Assembly (NCBI GenBank): GCA_028386065.3
Contig: JAKUCV010001542.1
Location: forward strand, 1-64,000
DNA length: 64,000 nt
Origin: Turnera subulata
Taxonomy: Eukaryota; Streptophyta; Magnoliopsida; Malpighiales; Passifloraceae
Direction of reading: 5' to 3'
Positions 44,094-55,773 of the stretch are shown here, in pieces. The position numbers and the translations under genes were made by a program. Under the pieces are notes generated by a model. The model made no database searches. It worked only from the letters and a program-made list of their open reading frames with translations, and had not been told where the DNA came from. Within the stretch, counting starts at the first letter, position 1, and each line of letters starts with the position of its first letter.

Positions 44094-46230
44094 CTAGTTC
44101 TGTGCTGGAGGATCGGGGGAAATTTTGTTTCTGGGCCTTTTCTTCCTGGATGGTGGTTGAGGTGATGCTGGCGGTGCCCTGGTCAGTGCCCTTGCCATGT
44201 TGAGAAGGTTGGTGAGGGTTTCGGTCAATTGGACTTACTGGCTCGTATATTTGTTATGGAATTCTCGCATGACATGGGCTTGTGTCTCCCTATTCATCCT
44301 CAGTTCTATGATGCCCCGAGTGATGCTAGTGCACATTTCCGCCATTCAGCCTGTGAGGCGGATCTCTTGGGCGAAAATGCTAACCTGGAGGCGCTGGTGA
44401 CGTTCCCCTTGAGCATTCAGTGTCTCTTGAAGGCAATTTTGATTTTGGAGGATGGGAATGATCTGTTGACCAATCCAATCCTGCATTTGCTCCAGGATAT
44501 CCAACAATTGGTCTCGGGTAACAACCTGGGCCTGTGCCTGAGGCTGTGGGGCTGCTGGAGGGGGTCCCTGTGGCTGCTGTTGGTCCGGATTATTTTGGGG
44601 CTGTCCTTGAGGCTGTGCCTAGCCCTGTGCTGCTTCTACTCCTACAGCCTGTTCCTCAGGCTGTTCCTCTGCTGCTTCTTCCTCAGCCTGTTCCTCAGGC
44701 TGTGGTGCGGGAAGGTTGAGGCGGTTGAGAATGGTGGAGGGGAATGGCAAAGTGTCGTGCCAGTGCTGTGATTATCCCTGCGCCTGGAAGGTACTGGGCT
44801 TGCCGCTGTGTGTAGAGGCGACGGAGAATGAAGCAGCCTGTGTTGAAGGGCTGTCTGTGAACCATGCAGTATAGAATAAATAGCTCCTCGGTTTGGACTA
44901 TCAAGCGACTCCGGTTCTGGTCGTAAATGTTATGCACCAGGAAGTACTGAATGATTCTGAGGCTACGACGGTGAAAAGAGGTGGCACTACTAGAGGAGGA
45001 GTTGTAGCCAGGTGTGTTGGAAATCTCCCTCCAGAAGGTTTCGGTGTCATAGTTGCCAGGCCTCTCCTGGTGTCCGTCGTTGGGCAGTCCAAAAATGGCG
45101 CTGAACTGGGTGACCTTGAGGACCCTATTCTCGTTGCCCAACCTGAAGTGGGCGAGTCCATCTTGGCGCGGCGTGGTTGGCTGACAAAAGAGTGAAGAGA
45201 AGAACTCACGGGTGAGGTCCTAATAAGTTTCCTCTCCCAATGTGGCAAAGTTCAACCACCCAATGGATCGAAGCAACTGCCTATTACTGTTGCGAAGGCC
45301 GATGTGGCAAAGGGCGTTCATGTTGAGCCATCTGCTAACAAGCATAATCTGAGATTGTGCTCGTATCCACGCCCTCCTATGGTCGGCACTTACTGCCCGG
45401 AAAACGAAGGGTTGGATGTCGGCCTCTTGTCCGACATGTGCATCTTCCTGTTGCTCTGCTTCTTCCTCCTCAGCTTCCCTCTGTTCTTCTTCTTCCTCTT
45501 TTGTGCGAGGGGGTGGGGTCCTGGGTTCCCGAGGGCAATCCTTGTTGCATTTGGATCGTCCCTCGTGTCTTGGTGTGAGGGTGGGTGTTGATGGGCTGGC
45601 CGTGGCGGCAGTTTTGTGTTTGGAGGTGGTGGAGCGGGTGCGTGGGCGCTTGGTCGGGCGGGTGGGGGTTGTGGTGAGGTTAGGGGTTTGTGTGAGGGCA
45701 GCGGTGGATGATTCTGGGGCTTGGTCCACCGCCATGTCGATGATTTCGGATTCGGGGACTGCGGTGCGCTTTTTGGGGCGCACTTCAGTGGGGGTGGTGG
45801 TTTCAATTTTTGGAGGGGGGTCTAGGTTTAGGTCAATCCCGCCGCAAGGGACTGTGAGTTGGGTACAAGGGCGGCGGGTGTAATGGGTGATTAGGGTGGT
45901 TCGTGTGGTGGATGGTGTGGTTTAAGAGGAGTCGGGCATGGTGGCTGTGGGTTCTATGGGTGGTGCAGACAGGGCAACAAGGGGTTGGGGTTGGGCGTTT
46001 TGTGGTGGGTAAAGGCGAGCGAACTCGCTGATGAGGATTTGGAGGGGAGGTAGGTCTGGGTGTAGTTGCAGTGGTGGGGGATTTATGGGCAGGTTGCGTT
46101 GGATGAATTGGAAGAGGGGGCGGTTGATGGTGTAGGTTCCAGTGGGGTTAAAGGGTGGGAGATTAGGGTGTGGTCGGGTTGGGGAAGAAGGCGGGGTCGT
46201 GGGTGGGGTGTCTTTTTTGCCGCCGGCCAT
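44094..46230 (-). pseudogene. Element A post-pol ORF (Athila ORF / env position)
   Basis: A frame of about 710 codons with internal breaks, located after integrase where Athila elements carry their extra ORF. It starts MAGGKKDTPP, is Pro/Thr-rich with a basic patch (RPKKR; RPTKRPRTRS), then has a Glu-rich run. From about 45,450 comes a conserved Athila-type domain: FRAVSADHRRAW, IGWLNFATLGEETY, LTREFFSSL, FRLGNENRVLKV, FSAIFGLPN, and on to 44,760. The C-terminal part is Gln/Pro-rich and ends with SRKKRPRNK before the stop at 44,094. Stops: TAA at 45,922, TAG at about 45,220, others near 44,640 and 44,240, plus a frameshift near 44,700. No clear signal peptide or transmembrane segment, so env function is not supported. 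Confidence 0.7.
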
Positions 46231-47066
46231 GATGGTGAAGGGAGCAATTTTTGGTCTTTTAGGGTTTGCAGCAGTGGGTAGGCGAAAGGAAGAAGATGAA
46301 GTGAAAAGGTAAGAGCAGAGGGTTTCTTTTTAAAGCCAATGAACAGGAGTGAGGGAAGGTGAAGGGGTGGAAATATGAAGAGTTAGGTCTGCTGGGTAAA
46401 GATTGTTGCCGCCCATTCATATGTATGTGTGGCCCTTTTTTAGGATTTGGGTTGTGTCTATTCGCATGAATGACATGTGGGTAAGGGGGTATAATTGTGT
46501 TGGGCAGATTTTTTTAGTGTGTGAGACAAATTTTTCCTGTTCCTCTTTTTACGCTGGGAACTGTAGCCGAAATAGGCTGAGCCCGTTTGCGACTACAGGG
46601 GCACATGCTGTGCCTTGGTATTGACATTGTTTACAAGGAAAATTTGTTTCTTAAATTCAGCAAGACTCTACCCCTATCGTTTTGTTCGAGGCTCCCTATC
46701 ATTAATTATCCCCTACGTGCGAGAAATCGTCTAAATAAGTTGTTAGATTAGTGTGGAAGTTTGACACAGGCTCAGCCTATGATGGGGCTGTGGCGAGCCT
46801 GTGTAGTTTCAAAATACTCCTTTTTGAAAAAATTTGTTGAAGCTGGCTATTTAAAAGGGTAAAGAGGAACTTCCTTGTCGAATTTTTGACTTAATGATTC
46901 CTTTCCTCAAATTTGCAGCACCTAATAAAAACAAAGATAACACGCAAAGGAAGAATAAAACAAACTTGAAAGAAAGTAAAGGTAAGAAAATTGAAAATTA
47001 CCACACTTGAAGGTTGCCCAAGTGGTGCTTCTTTTACGTCCTTTACCTGGACACCTCCCCATTTTG
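46231..47066. other. Element A spacer between integrase and the post-pol ORF
   Basis: No gene. It contains acacaggctcagcctatg (46,765-46,782) and, at 47,011-47,050, a sense-strand block (caggtaaaggacgtaaaaga then gcaccacttgggcaacc). This block matches the post-pol block of element B at 55,715-55,765 and marks the end of pol. Confidence 0.55.
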
Positions 47067-48260
47067 CTAGTTGGGAGGTGGATCATGGAGCAACTGAGTC
47101 TCCCGATAGTCATTGGTCCTTGTGTGATACAGCTTCAGCCTGTGTCCATTTACCTTGAACGGATGTGTTTGCTCATTGTAGATCTCTATTGCTCCGTGTG
47201 GGTAATAGTGTGACACAGTGAAAGGTCCAGACCATCTTGATCGAAGCTTTCCAGGGAATAGCTTCAGACGAGAGTTGTAAAGAAGAACTTGGTCACCTTT
47301 CTTGAATTGCTTTTGCTGGATCCTGCTGTCATGCCACTTCTTTGTCTTTTCCTTGTATAGCTTGGCATTCTCATATGCTTCCAGCCTTAGCTCGTCTAAT
47401 TCATTAAGCTGCAACAGCCTCTGCTCTCCTATGGCCTGTGTATCAAATTTTAGAGCCTTAACGGCCTAATACGCCTTGTGCTCGAGTTCCACAAGTAGGT
47501 GGCAAGCTTTTCCAAAGACTAGGCGATATGGTGTGGTGCCTATGGGTACTTTGTAAGCTGTGCGGTATGCCCAAAGAGCATCATCAAGTTTCATTGCCCA
47601 ATCCTTGCGTAATGGTCCCACTGTCTTCTCCAAGATTTGCTTGATCTCCCGATTTGTCACCTCGACTCGGCCACTTGTCTGGGGACAGTAGGGAGTGGCC
47701 ACCTTTTGTCTGATCCCATACTTCCTCAGGAGTGCTCCAAATTTTTTATTGCAAAAATGGGTGCCACCATCGCTGATTGTGGCTCTGGGTGTGCCAAACC
47801 GAGTGAAGATGGTTTTCTTCAAGAATCGTGTCACTACCTTGGCATCATTTGTTGGGGAGGCAACAGCCTCAACCCATTTGGAAACACAATCCACAGCCAC
47901 CAAGATGTAGTTGTTCCCACATGAACTTGGGAATGGTCATATAAAATCAATCCCCCAAACGTCAAACAGCTCTACCTCTAGTTTGCCCTGCTGTGGCATT
48001 TCTTGCCTCCTTGAGAGGTTCCCTGTTCGTTGGCATTCCTTGCAAGCTATCATCCAATTGCGCGCATCCTTGAACAAAGTAGGCCAATATAGGCCAGCTT
48101 CTAAGACTTTTGAGACTGTCCTGGTTGCACCATGGTGTCCTTCGTACTGTGCATTGTGTCAACCGTGTAGGACCTGTGCTACTTCTTCTTCAGGAATGCA
48201 TCTTGTAATCATCCCATCCCCACACCTTATAAATAGTAAGGGTTCATCCCAGAGGTAGTT
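47067..48260 (-). pseudogene. Element A integrase
   Basis: From the HHCC zinc region (near 48,180 down to 48,000, with the first Cys lost to TGA and CKECQRTGN retained) through the catalytic core [29 protein letters not shown] (second Asp) and [17 protein letters not shown] (Glu region), to the C-terminal part [11 protein letters not shown] and HRLKLYH. The core frame at 47,466-47,903 is open. It is cut by a TGA at about 47,942 and by a break near 47,440. Reads as a typical Athila integrase without chromodomain. Confidence 0.9.
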
Positions 48261-49790
48261 CTTCATATCAGAAAAGAACTTCTTCTGCTGAGAATAGCTC
48301 AGATCAGGTGGGAGTGCTCCACAGGCTAAGAAATTGACAATTTCTGCATACCACGGTATGAGCCTGTGAGTGACACTGTTGATGGTTGCGATGAGGCTGT
48401 CATCTGGGAGGTGGTCATCAATGGGCATGTCCTCTCTTGGTATGTGTTCTAGGGGTAGTCTGGATAAGTGGTCAGCTACTACATTCTCTGTACCCTTCTT
48501 ATCGCGGATTTCCAAGTCAAATTCCTGAATTTGGAGTATCCATCTCAGGAGTCTTGGCTTGGTTTCCTTCCTGGTTAGCAGGCACTTCAGGGCTGAGTGG
48601 TCGGTGTGTAACTTGGAAACTAGCAGGTATGCCCAAAATTTCTCAATGGCAAAGACTACTGCCAAGAGTTCCTTTTCAGTTGTGGCTTAATTGACTTGTG
48701 CCTCATCCAGAGTACGGCTGGCGTAGTAGATGGCATGGAGTTTGTTGTCCTTCCTTTGTCCAAGCACTGCCCCTACAGCATGGTCACTGGCATCACACAT
48801 GATCTCAAAAGGCTGGGTCCAGTTTGGGGGCTGAATGATTGGGGCTGTGGTCAATGCTGTTTTGATCCTGTGGAAAGCATCTAAACAAGATTCATCAAAT
48901 ACAAATTCGGTGTCTTTACTAAGGAGATTCGTCAAAGGTTTTGCAATCTTTGAGAAGTCCATAATAAAGCGCCTATAAAAACCAGCATGACCAAGAAAAG
49001 CTCGAATTGCCTTAACAGAATTGGGAGGTGGAAGTTTTTCAATTATATCAATTTTTGCTTGGTCTACCTCAATACCACGTCCTGAAATTTTCTGCCCAAG
49101 GACAATTCCTTCAGTCACCATGAAATGACATTTTTCCCAATTGAGAACAAGGTTAACAGCCTCACACCGTGCTAGCACTGTTGCAAGGTTAGCGAGAGAA
49201 ATATCGAAAGAAGTGCCATAGACAGAAAAATCATCCTTGAATACCTCCATTGTATGCTCTATCAGGTCATAGAATATGGCCATCATACAACGCTGAAATG
49301 TGGCAGGGGTGTTTCACAAACCGAATGGCATGCGCCTATATGCAAATGTGCCATAGGGTCATGTAAATGTGGTTTTTTCCTGATCACTTGGGTGGATTGG
49401 AATCTGGAAGAATCCAGAGTATCCATCCAAGTAGCAAAAATGCGTATGCTTGGCAAGTCTTTCTAACATTTGATCAATGAATGGCAGAGAAAAATGGTTT
49501 TTCCTAGTAGCCTCGTTAAGCTTCCTATAGTCTATGCACATTCTCCAGCCCGTGACAGTCCTAGTTGGTATGAGTTCTTCTTTTTCATTTTTCACAACTG
49601 TCATTCCTCCCTTCTTAGGAACTACATGCACGGCACTAACCCAATGACTATCTGAAATTGGATAAATTATCCCAGCATCTAATAGTTTCAAGATTTCCTT
49701 TTTAACCACTTCTTTCATGTTTTCATTTAATCTTCTTTGTGGTTCTATTATGGGTTTGCTGCCTTCTTCTAAAAGGATACGATGCATGCA
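48163..49790 (-). pseudogene. Element A reverse transcriptase and RNase H
   Basis: RT begins MHRILLEEGSKP, then QRRLNENMKEVVKKEI, CIDYRKLNEATRK and FCYLDGYSGFFQIP. It is interrupted near 49,310-49,360 and continues VFKDDFSVYGTSF, where Athila elements usually have VFMDDFSV; the active-site DD remains. The RT connection FLGHAGFYRRFI is followed by RNase H: CDASDHAVGAVLGQ, then [20 protein letters not shown] and the end [13 protein letters not shown] separates the two RNase H parts at about 48,690. Stops and a frameshift make it inactive, although most of the domain is readable. Confidence 0.9.
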
Positions 49791-50294
49791 AAGATTAGGG
49801 CTGATACCTGTGAGATCGTCAATGGTGTAGCCTACTACCTTTCGGTGCTTGTTGACTACAGTGCGTACCTTGTATTCTTCCTCCTGTGAAAGGTCAGCTC
49901 AAACAATAATGGGAAATGAAGAGGCTTTAGGGTGGTAGAGGTTTCGTTTCTACCCATTGTGCCTCTTTCGCAAGTTCTGGTCCAGCGGATACTGTAACAG
50001 GCTCTGAAACAGCATCAGGGACAGGCTCAGAGACAACATCAATCTATGGTTCTGTAGCATGGGCCTGTGCGTCAATTCCTGGCTCTGTTTCTTCTGCCAG
50101 AAATTTGCTACCTCCTTCAGGGTCATTTCATCTCCTTCAATGAGTCCATTGACTAGGCAACCCAGCAGCTTATCCTCACGTGTCTCCATGAGTTGGGATG
50201 CCTTGATAAGCACATCAACAGGGTTTGGCACAACATCAACCATGCAACACTGTCCTGCTCCAAACTCATTCCTCTGCGCCTTCTGGACATTAAA

Positions 50295-50846
50295 CTATAC
50301 TGTCTCATCTCGAAGTCGCAATGTCAATGTTTCATTGGCGCAGTCGATCATGGCTCTTGCTGTGGCTAAGAACGGAAGTGCCAAAATAATGGGTGTCTTT
50401 TCATCCTCTGTCATGTTCCTTACTAAAAAGTCTACAGGGATGAAGAAATTGCCATCCTTGACTGGAACATCCTCCAACACCCCTACAAGGTATACAAGTG
50501 ATCGATCAGTAAGTTGAATGGTCATCCTCGTGGGTTTGATGTCTTCAAGGCTCATGTTCTGAGTAATGGAGAATGGTAACAGGCTGACACTAGCCCCTAG
50601 ATCGCATAGGGCTCCTTCAATATTTTTGTCCCCGGTGTTGCAAGGTATTGTGAAGCTCCCTGGGTCTGTACATTTTCTAGATGGATGATGTTGAATGAGG
50701 GCACTCCCCTGGGCTGTCATGGCTACAGTCTCAATGTCATCAATACTTCTTTTCTTCGTCGGAATATCCTTAAGGAATTTAGCATATGAAGGCATCAGTG
50801 TAACCACATCACTGAAGGGTACATTGACATATAGCTTACTCAGCAT
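50295..50846 (-). pseudogene. Element A retroviral-type aspartic protease
   Basis: The region reads LPSYAKFLKDIPTKKRS, then CDLGASVSLLPFSI with the catalytic DLGAS (D-x-G variant used by Athila), then LEDVPVKDGNFFIPVDFLV, then an ILALPFLATARAMID strand where G is expected for A in the ILGRPFLAT pattern. It cleaves the gag-pol polyprotein in active elements. The frame is open for 183 codons and followed by a break near 50,290. Confidence 0.88.
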
Positions 50847-50929
50847 CTCCTTGAACTTACGAAATTGCTTCTCCAGCTTGGATTTATGGTACCCTTCTGG
50901 GTATGGGAGAGGAGGTTGATAAGGTAATC

Positions 50930-52340
50930 TAAGGCTGCTTCTCAGCCTTCCTCGTGCTAACAGGCTCAGGCACAGGCTCAGTCTGTGGCTCAGTCTGTGC
51001 CTGCACTGTCTGTCCAGAACTGGACCTCGATGCTTGTTGCTCTACAGCCTGAGGCGGTTTTGGCACTGTGTCTCTCAACTCCTTCCTACTACGAAGTGTT
51101 ACAGCCTTGACATGCTCGTTTCTTGGGTTCTCTATTGGTTTTCCTGGGAGAGCTCCTTGTTGGCTACTGGACATGGAGGCTTGTTGGGCAATTTGGTTTT
51201 CGAGGATTCTGTTGTGGGATTTGAGTTGGCTGATCTCCTTGCTTATTTTGTTCTATTTCTCTAGGAAGGACTGTAGCATGGTCATCGTATCGATGTTGTT
51301 GCCTTGCTGTCCTCCTTGACCTTGCCTTTGGTATTGTGGTTGTCCTCCCTGGTTTTGTCTCTAGTGCTGGGCCTGTTGTGGAATCCTCTCCTTGAATGGT
51401 CCCTTCCAAGAGAAGTTTGGATGGTTCCTCCAGGATGGATTATAAGTGTTTCCATATGGGCCCTACTTTTGCTGGATGTAGTGAGCTTGCTCAGAATCGC
51501 ATTCGATAAAGAGTGAGCAACTGGATGTACCGTGAGGTCCTCCACAGCCTTCACAGTCTGGGGCTATGGCTGAGGCTGTCCTGACATGAGCAGCCTCTAG
51601 TTGCTTGCTGAGGGTTTCTATCTCTGCCTCAAGCTTAGTTACTCTGTCTACACCAATTATTCCACAAGATTTGACTCCTCTAACTTGGGTCTTTCTCTTG
51701 GACAACGCCTCCAGAATGGCTACTCCATCATTATAGTCCTTGTCCTTCTTGTCCAAGGTGTTCTGATCTTCATCACATAGGCCACATTAGAATTGTTCTA
51801 GCTGTACGGCCTCATCAATTCGGTGGTTTGGGCATCTTCTGAGTAATCCCTTGAAACATCACGAATTGATTCATCATAGCGTTGTGAGAAACCAATGAGC
51901 TGCTGCCTTAAACTTGCAGCTTTCCTTGAGGGATGGTACTCCATCAAGAAGGCTCTGACTAGACTATCCCAGTCAGTGAAATGGCCTGCTTCATGGTTGT
52001 TGAGCCATTCGAATGCTCCATCTCTGAGTGAGAATGGGAACACTCTCATGTACAGCTGCTCCTTGGTCATCCCTACTATGTTCATTGTACTGCACACTCG
52101 CAGGAAGTTCTGCAAGTGCGAGTTTGGATCTTTAGAGGGGGTGCGTCCAAAGGTGCGCCTCTCCAGCATGCTCAGGAAGTTGGCTCTGATCTCATTTGGA
52201 GCATCTACAACTGGAATGGCTAAACTGTTGTGCATGATGGTGGTTGGTGGTTGTAGGAGCTGGGACATGGGGTTGTAGGGTCGAACAGGCTGACCCTTTT
52301 CAATGCCCTATTGCGCTCCGTCAATGGGTCTATCTGCCAT
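50930..52340 (-). pseudogene. Element A gag
   Basis: The ATG at 52,340 begins MADRPIDGAQ, followed by TAG, then an open frame with the gag domain: DPNSHLQNFLRVCSTMN, LRDGAFEWLNNHEAG, and FLMEYHPSRKAASLRQQ. A frameshift near 51,820 and a TAA break it. Then come a coiled-coil-like KLEAEIETLSKQLEAA and a Cys motif CEGCGGPHGTSSC, which corresponds to CARCEGSYQEC in element B, and NTYNPSWRNHPNFSW in another frame. The C-terminal part is rich in Gln/Glu/Pro (PQTEPVPEP), encoded by repeated CAGGCT/AGCCTG words. Confidence 0.85.
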
Positions 52341-52517
52341 GTTTTGTTGCTATTGTTCGCGAATCTGGCGGGTCGTCTTTTCGATCTCCTGGTGGAAGAT
52401 TAGAGCTGGTTGCTTTGGGGCATGAACCACCTGAAAACTTCGAACTTGGAAAAAGAAAAGGGATAAGTAATAAAAAGCCTAATAAATCAAATAAAAAGCA
52501 AAAGAATCAAGCGCCAG

Positions 52518-52535
52518 TCCCCGTCAACGGCGCCA
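52518..52535 (-). other. Element A primer binding site
   Basis: The minus strand reads TGGCGCCGTTGACGGGGA just inside the 5' LTR. This is close to the tRNA-Asp PBS (TGGCGCCGTTGCCGGGGA) typical of Athila elements. Confidence 0.85.
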
Positions 52536-52712
52536 AAAACTTTGTAGGGCAGTTCTCTACTATCACAGAATAATCCTGCAAGCGCACAGGGTAGCTGTAG
52601 TACTCTATCAAGGTCGTATCCACAGGCACTGGGATGAGTATGTTACTCCTTTCCTAAGACAAATTAGGCTTGAGACAACTAAACAAAAACGGATTATGGG
52701 GTGAGTGTCAAT

Positions 52713-54205
52713 TGATAGCCTCCTGCAAGTATACAGGGTGTTGTAGTACCAAGGTCGTCTCACAGGGATCTTTGCTAAGTACTATTAACAATGTGATATA
52801 TGATTATCTAGAAAATTAAACCTCTAAGAGGAGTCGATTGGATGGTGTAATAAACTTGGAAAAGAAAACAACAAGAATAATAAATGAGATGACAATGATG
52901 AGAAAAAACACCTAGGAGTTCGGAGAATCCCTTGCCACAATTTCCATGCAATTAAGTGCAACACAACCAAGTCCTGTTCTGTCACTACATGACTTGCCTG
53001 TGTAGATCTGATATTAAATCCTAAAAATACTCTTCTTTGAAAGAACCGGTAAACTCAACTAGATCAATAGCCTACTTCCGTAAGCCGTAAAACCCCTTCC
53101 TAACTTATCTCCACTATCCATTCTGCCAGTGTTGAAATAAATTAAGAGCTTTAAGTTCTTACCTTTAAGTCTCCAATAGAAAGCACGCCCCTCCCGAGGT
53201 CGGTTCCTAAAGCCCGGTCTAAGTTTTTCTATAGAAAACTGACGCTGTCACTTAACAATCTCCTATTATGGATTTAAGCTAATTGTTGATCAGGCAACTA
53301 ACTTAATTAAGTATCAAAGACTAGATCAAAGAAGAATTAAATTAAGGAAATAATATTTAATTAAGTTTGCATGGAATTAATGACAAGATCATCCCCTAAT
53401 TCTAGATTAAGAAAATTAGCTAGACATAGATGAAGAAGAAACAATTTCTAGAGAAGCCATCATTTATACTCAAGGTAATAAAATAAAAATAAATTAATTA
53501 ATAACTCAAGCCTTGATTCAACGATGGAACCTTGTCTCTGGAATTGTTCCCAACTTCAATCTACAACTTAAAATAATAAACTAGTTGTTACAAGGAAAGA
53601 ATAAATAATACAAAGTGAAATTCCTAGTCTAAAGTGCTATGCTACTGCCGAAAATTAGAAGTGATTGATGACCCCTGGCTTTGTCTTCTAGCGAGTATTT
53701 ATAGTAGTGGGAGGGGGACATGTGTGGCCAAGCTTGCATGTCAGCCAAAATAAATGCTAGGCTAGGCATACATCAAGGGATTTTGGCAATATCATATTTC
53801 TTCAAAAAGGGAGGAGGAGGGGCCACGTTGCCACGTTTCAAAATTCAAGCAAAACTTTGCTTCAGGAGGTTGGTTTCGTCTTGATACTGATCCAAGATTT
53901 GACAATTCCAAATCAATTTCAAACAAGATATCATGGATGTAGGACCAGCCGCTTTTGACTTGGCCAACAAAAATCACATGCATCCCTCATTCCTTCACAT
54001 CTTCCAAACGAGTCCATATCTCACTAGTTTTATTTCAAAATGGCCAAGAATTCATATTTTCCTGCAAAAAGGGCCACGCACACTAGGATGAGAAATTTAA
54101 CAAAATAAAACAAAATAAAATCTAGAATAAAATAAATTAATACTAAAACAAAGACAAAAATATTAAAATAAACCCAAAAATGATGTGTAAAATATTCACA
54201 CATCA
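52713..54205 (-). mobile_element. Element B left LTR (3' LTR)
   Basis: TGATAGCCTCCTG... to ...ATTCACACATCA, 1,493 bases. Open frames inside occur in both LTRs (for example 53,792-53,983 and 59,706-59,897) and are not genes. Confidence 0.95.
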
Positions 54206-54240
54206 CGCCCCCAAACTTAAGCTTTTGCTTGTCCCCAAGC
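54206..54240 (-). other. Element B PPT and terminal stem-loop
   Basis: On the minus strand the stem-loop gcttg-gggacaagc (54,227-54,240) leads into aaaagcttaagtttgggggcg at the 3' LTR. The tttggggg run is the PPT. Confidence 0.75.
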
Positions 54241-55598
54241 AAATAACGTGAAAACGAGGGTAAAAAGAAAATCACTCAACACGGGCAAACCAATCCGACT
54301 AGTCCAACTCACAGAAGATCCTTCCAAAAATATCCCAATGAGTCAAGATTCCCGACTTACAAAGAACCTTAATGGGAAGAATTCAATTAGAACCGAATTT
54401 CACATTATTTGGGTAGCAACATCATATGAACAAATTCTCCTTCCTCAATTTTGCTGAAAAAAAAGTAGATTAGTCTTGGCATTTATTAATGAAAAGAAAC
54501 AAGATCAAATAAGCAGGTTCACTCTTCGATCTCCACTAATGACAAAGACACAAATCAAAAGGATCAAAAGGACTTTGTTACGGGTTATAATGAGGCTAGG
54601 GTTAGGCTAACAAGAAATGGGAGAGAGGAAGAACAAAAGATGCAAGTGCCCGAGAGAAAAAATTTGTGCTTTAACATCTAGCCGAATGAACTCTCTTTTT
54701 AAAATGGTTCTAAATTGAGTGCAAACTGGAGAATCTTTTTTTTCAAACTGTTTGTGGAGTTTTTTTTCTCTTTTTTTTTTTCTGAAAATAAATAGGGACA
54801 ATCAATTTGCATGATAAAGGAATACTCTCTCTTAATTGCCCCCATTTTTTCCTCTTTTGTGATTTTTTCCTTTTGAACAATACTTCTCCAGAATCGACAC
54901 AGGCTCCCTGTGTGGTGCCTGTATAGAAGAACCAAAATCCAACTCACATGAGACTAGAATTAAAGACACAAAATAATTCGAGCAACATGCATAAAGGGAT
55001 GGAAAAAGAAAAAAAAAATGTTATGATAGCCAAGGTTTCAAAAGGCGAAGGTGGGATGATGCGGGTATGAAAGAAATTATGGCTATCAATAAGGGCCCGA
55101 AAAGGTTAGCAAGGGAAAAAGTGTACACGGGCTAGCTGTGTCTAAAGGTTAGTTTACAAACCAAAGAAGAAAAATGCCTTAATCATGTCCTTAAGAAAAT
55201 GTCCATGTAAAAATTTTGCCTCGACCGAGTCATGAACCTGTTCTAAGACCTGTTATTACTGCCAAGTTTTTTTTTTTTTTGAAAAGAAACAGCGAAAAAG
55301 AGTTAGTCGGATAACATGAATCAAATAACATCGCGACCCAGAAAGATATTAGCCGGCCCAAATCGGATTTTTCACTTCAAGGCCAATGCAAGCCTGAAGA
55401 TGCTTGACAAACATGGGATATAAATGTTGAATTTCCTATTTGATTGTCAAGTCGGAACCAATAAACCCAATTGAGTGATTTGCAATTTACAAAAAAAGTT
55501 TTATTTGGCAAAGAAAACAAAAAAAACAAAATTTGAAAAATTTATGCATGCATGCTGAAAAGATAAAAATTTAAAAAAAAAACAAATAATCTATTTGC
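54241..55598. other. Element B 3' untranslated region
   Basis: Noncoding. It contains poly(T) runs and a T/A-rich tract. The short frames (54,248-54,457; 54,607-54,947) show no motif. No gene supported. Confidence 0.6.
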
Positions 55599-55634
55599 AC
55601 CCCCAAACTTGAAATATGCAGTGTCCTCACTGCA
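55599..55634 (-). other. Element B internal stem-loop with PPT-like tract
   Basis: On the minus strand tgcagtgaggacactgca (stem TGCAGTG/CACTGCA, 55,617-55,634) is followed by tatttcaagtttgggggtg. The G-rich tract equals the true PPT at 54,206-54,216 in its core. Confidence 0.65.
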
Positions 55635-55716
55635 CCAAAATATAGAAAGGAAAGATAGAACCTGTTTTTCCTTCTTGGTGCTGTCATGGGGATGATTTCT
55701 TTATTGATGCAAAATT

Positions 55717-55732
55717 GTGGGTTGCCTCCCAC
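55717..55732 (-). other. Conserved post-pol inverted repeat
   Basis: GTGGG-aggcaa-CCCAC on the minus strand, next to a palindromic AAGCGCTT. Element A has a diverged version at 47,011-47,050 directly after integrase. Its presence here, just after the truncated ORF, marks where pol used to end. Confidence 0.5.
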
Positions 55733-55773
55733 GAAGCGCTTCTTTAACGTCTTGTAGCTGGACGTTAGACTCT

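Noticed and set aside
44229..44771. 180-codon plus-strand frame
   Set aside because: It is the antisense shadow of the post-pol ORF of element A; its Leu/Cys-rich content comes from reading the CAGGCT-type Gln/Glu/Pro codons backwards.
44094..46230. Envelope gene of an infectious errantivirus-like element
   Set aside because: The ORF sits in the env position, but no signal peptide, furin-like site or transmembrane helix is visible, so only the positional name is justified.
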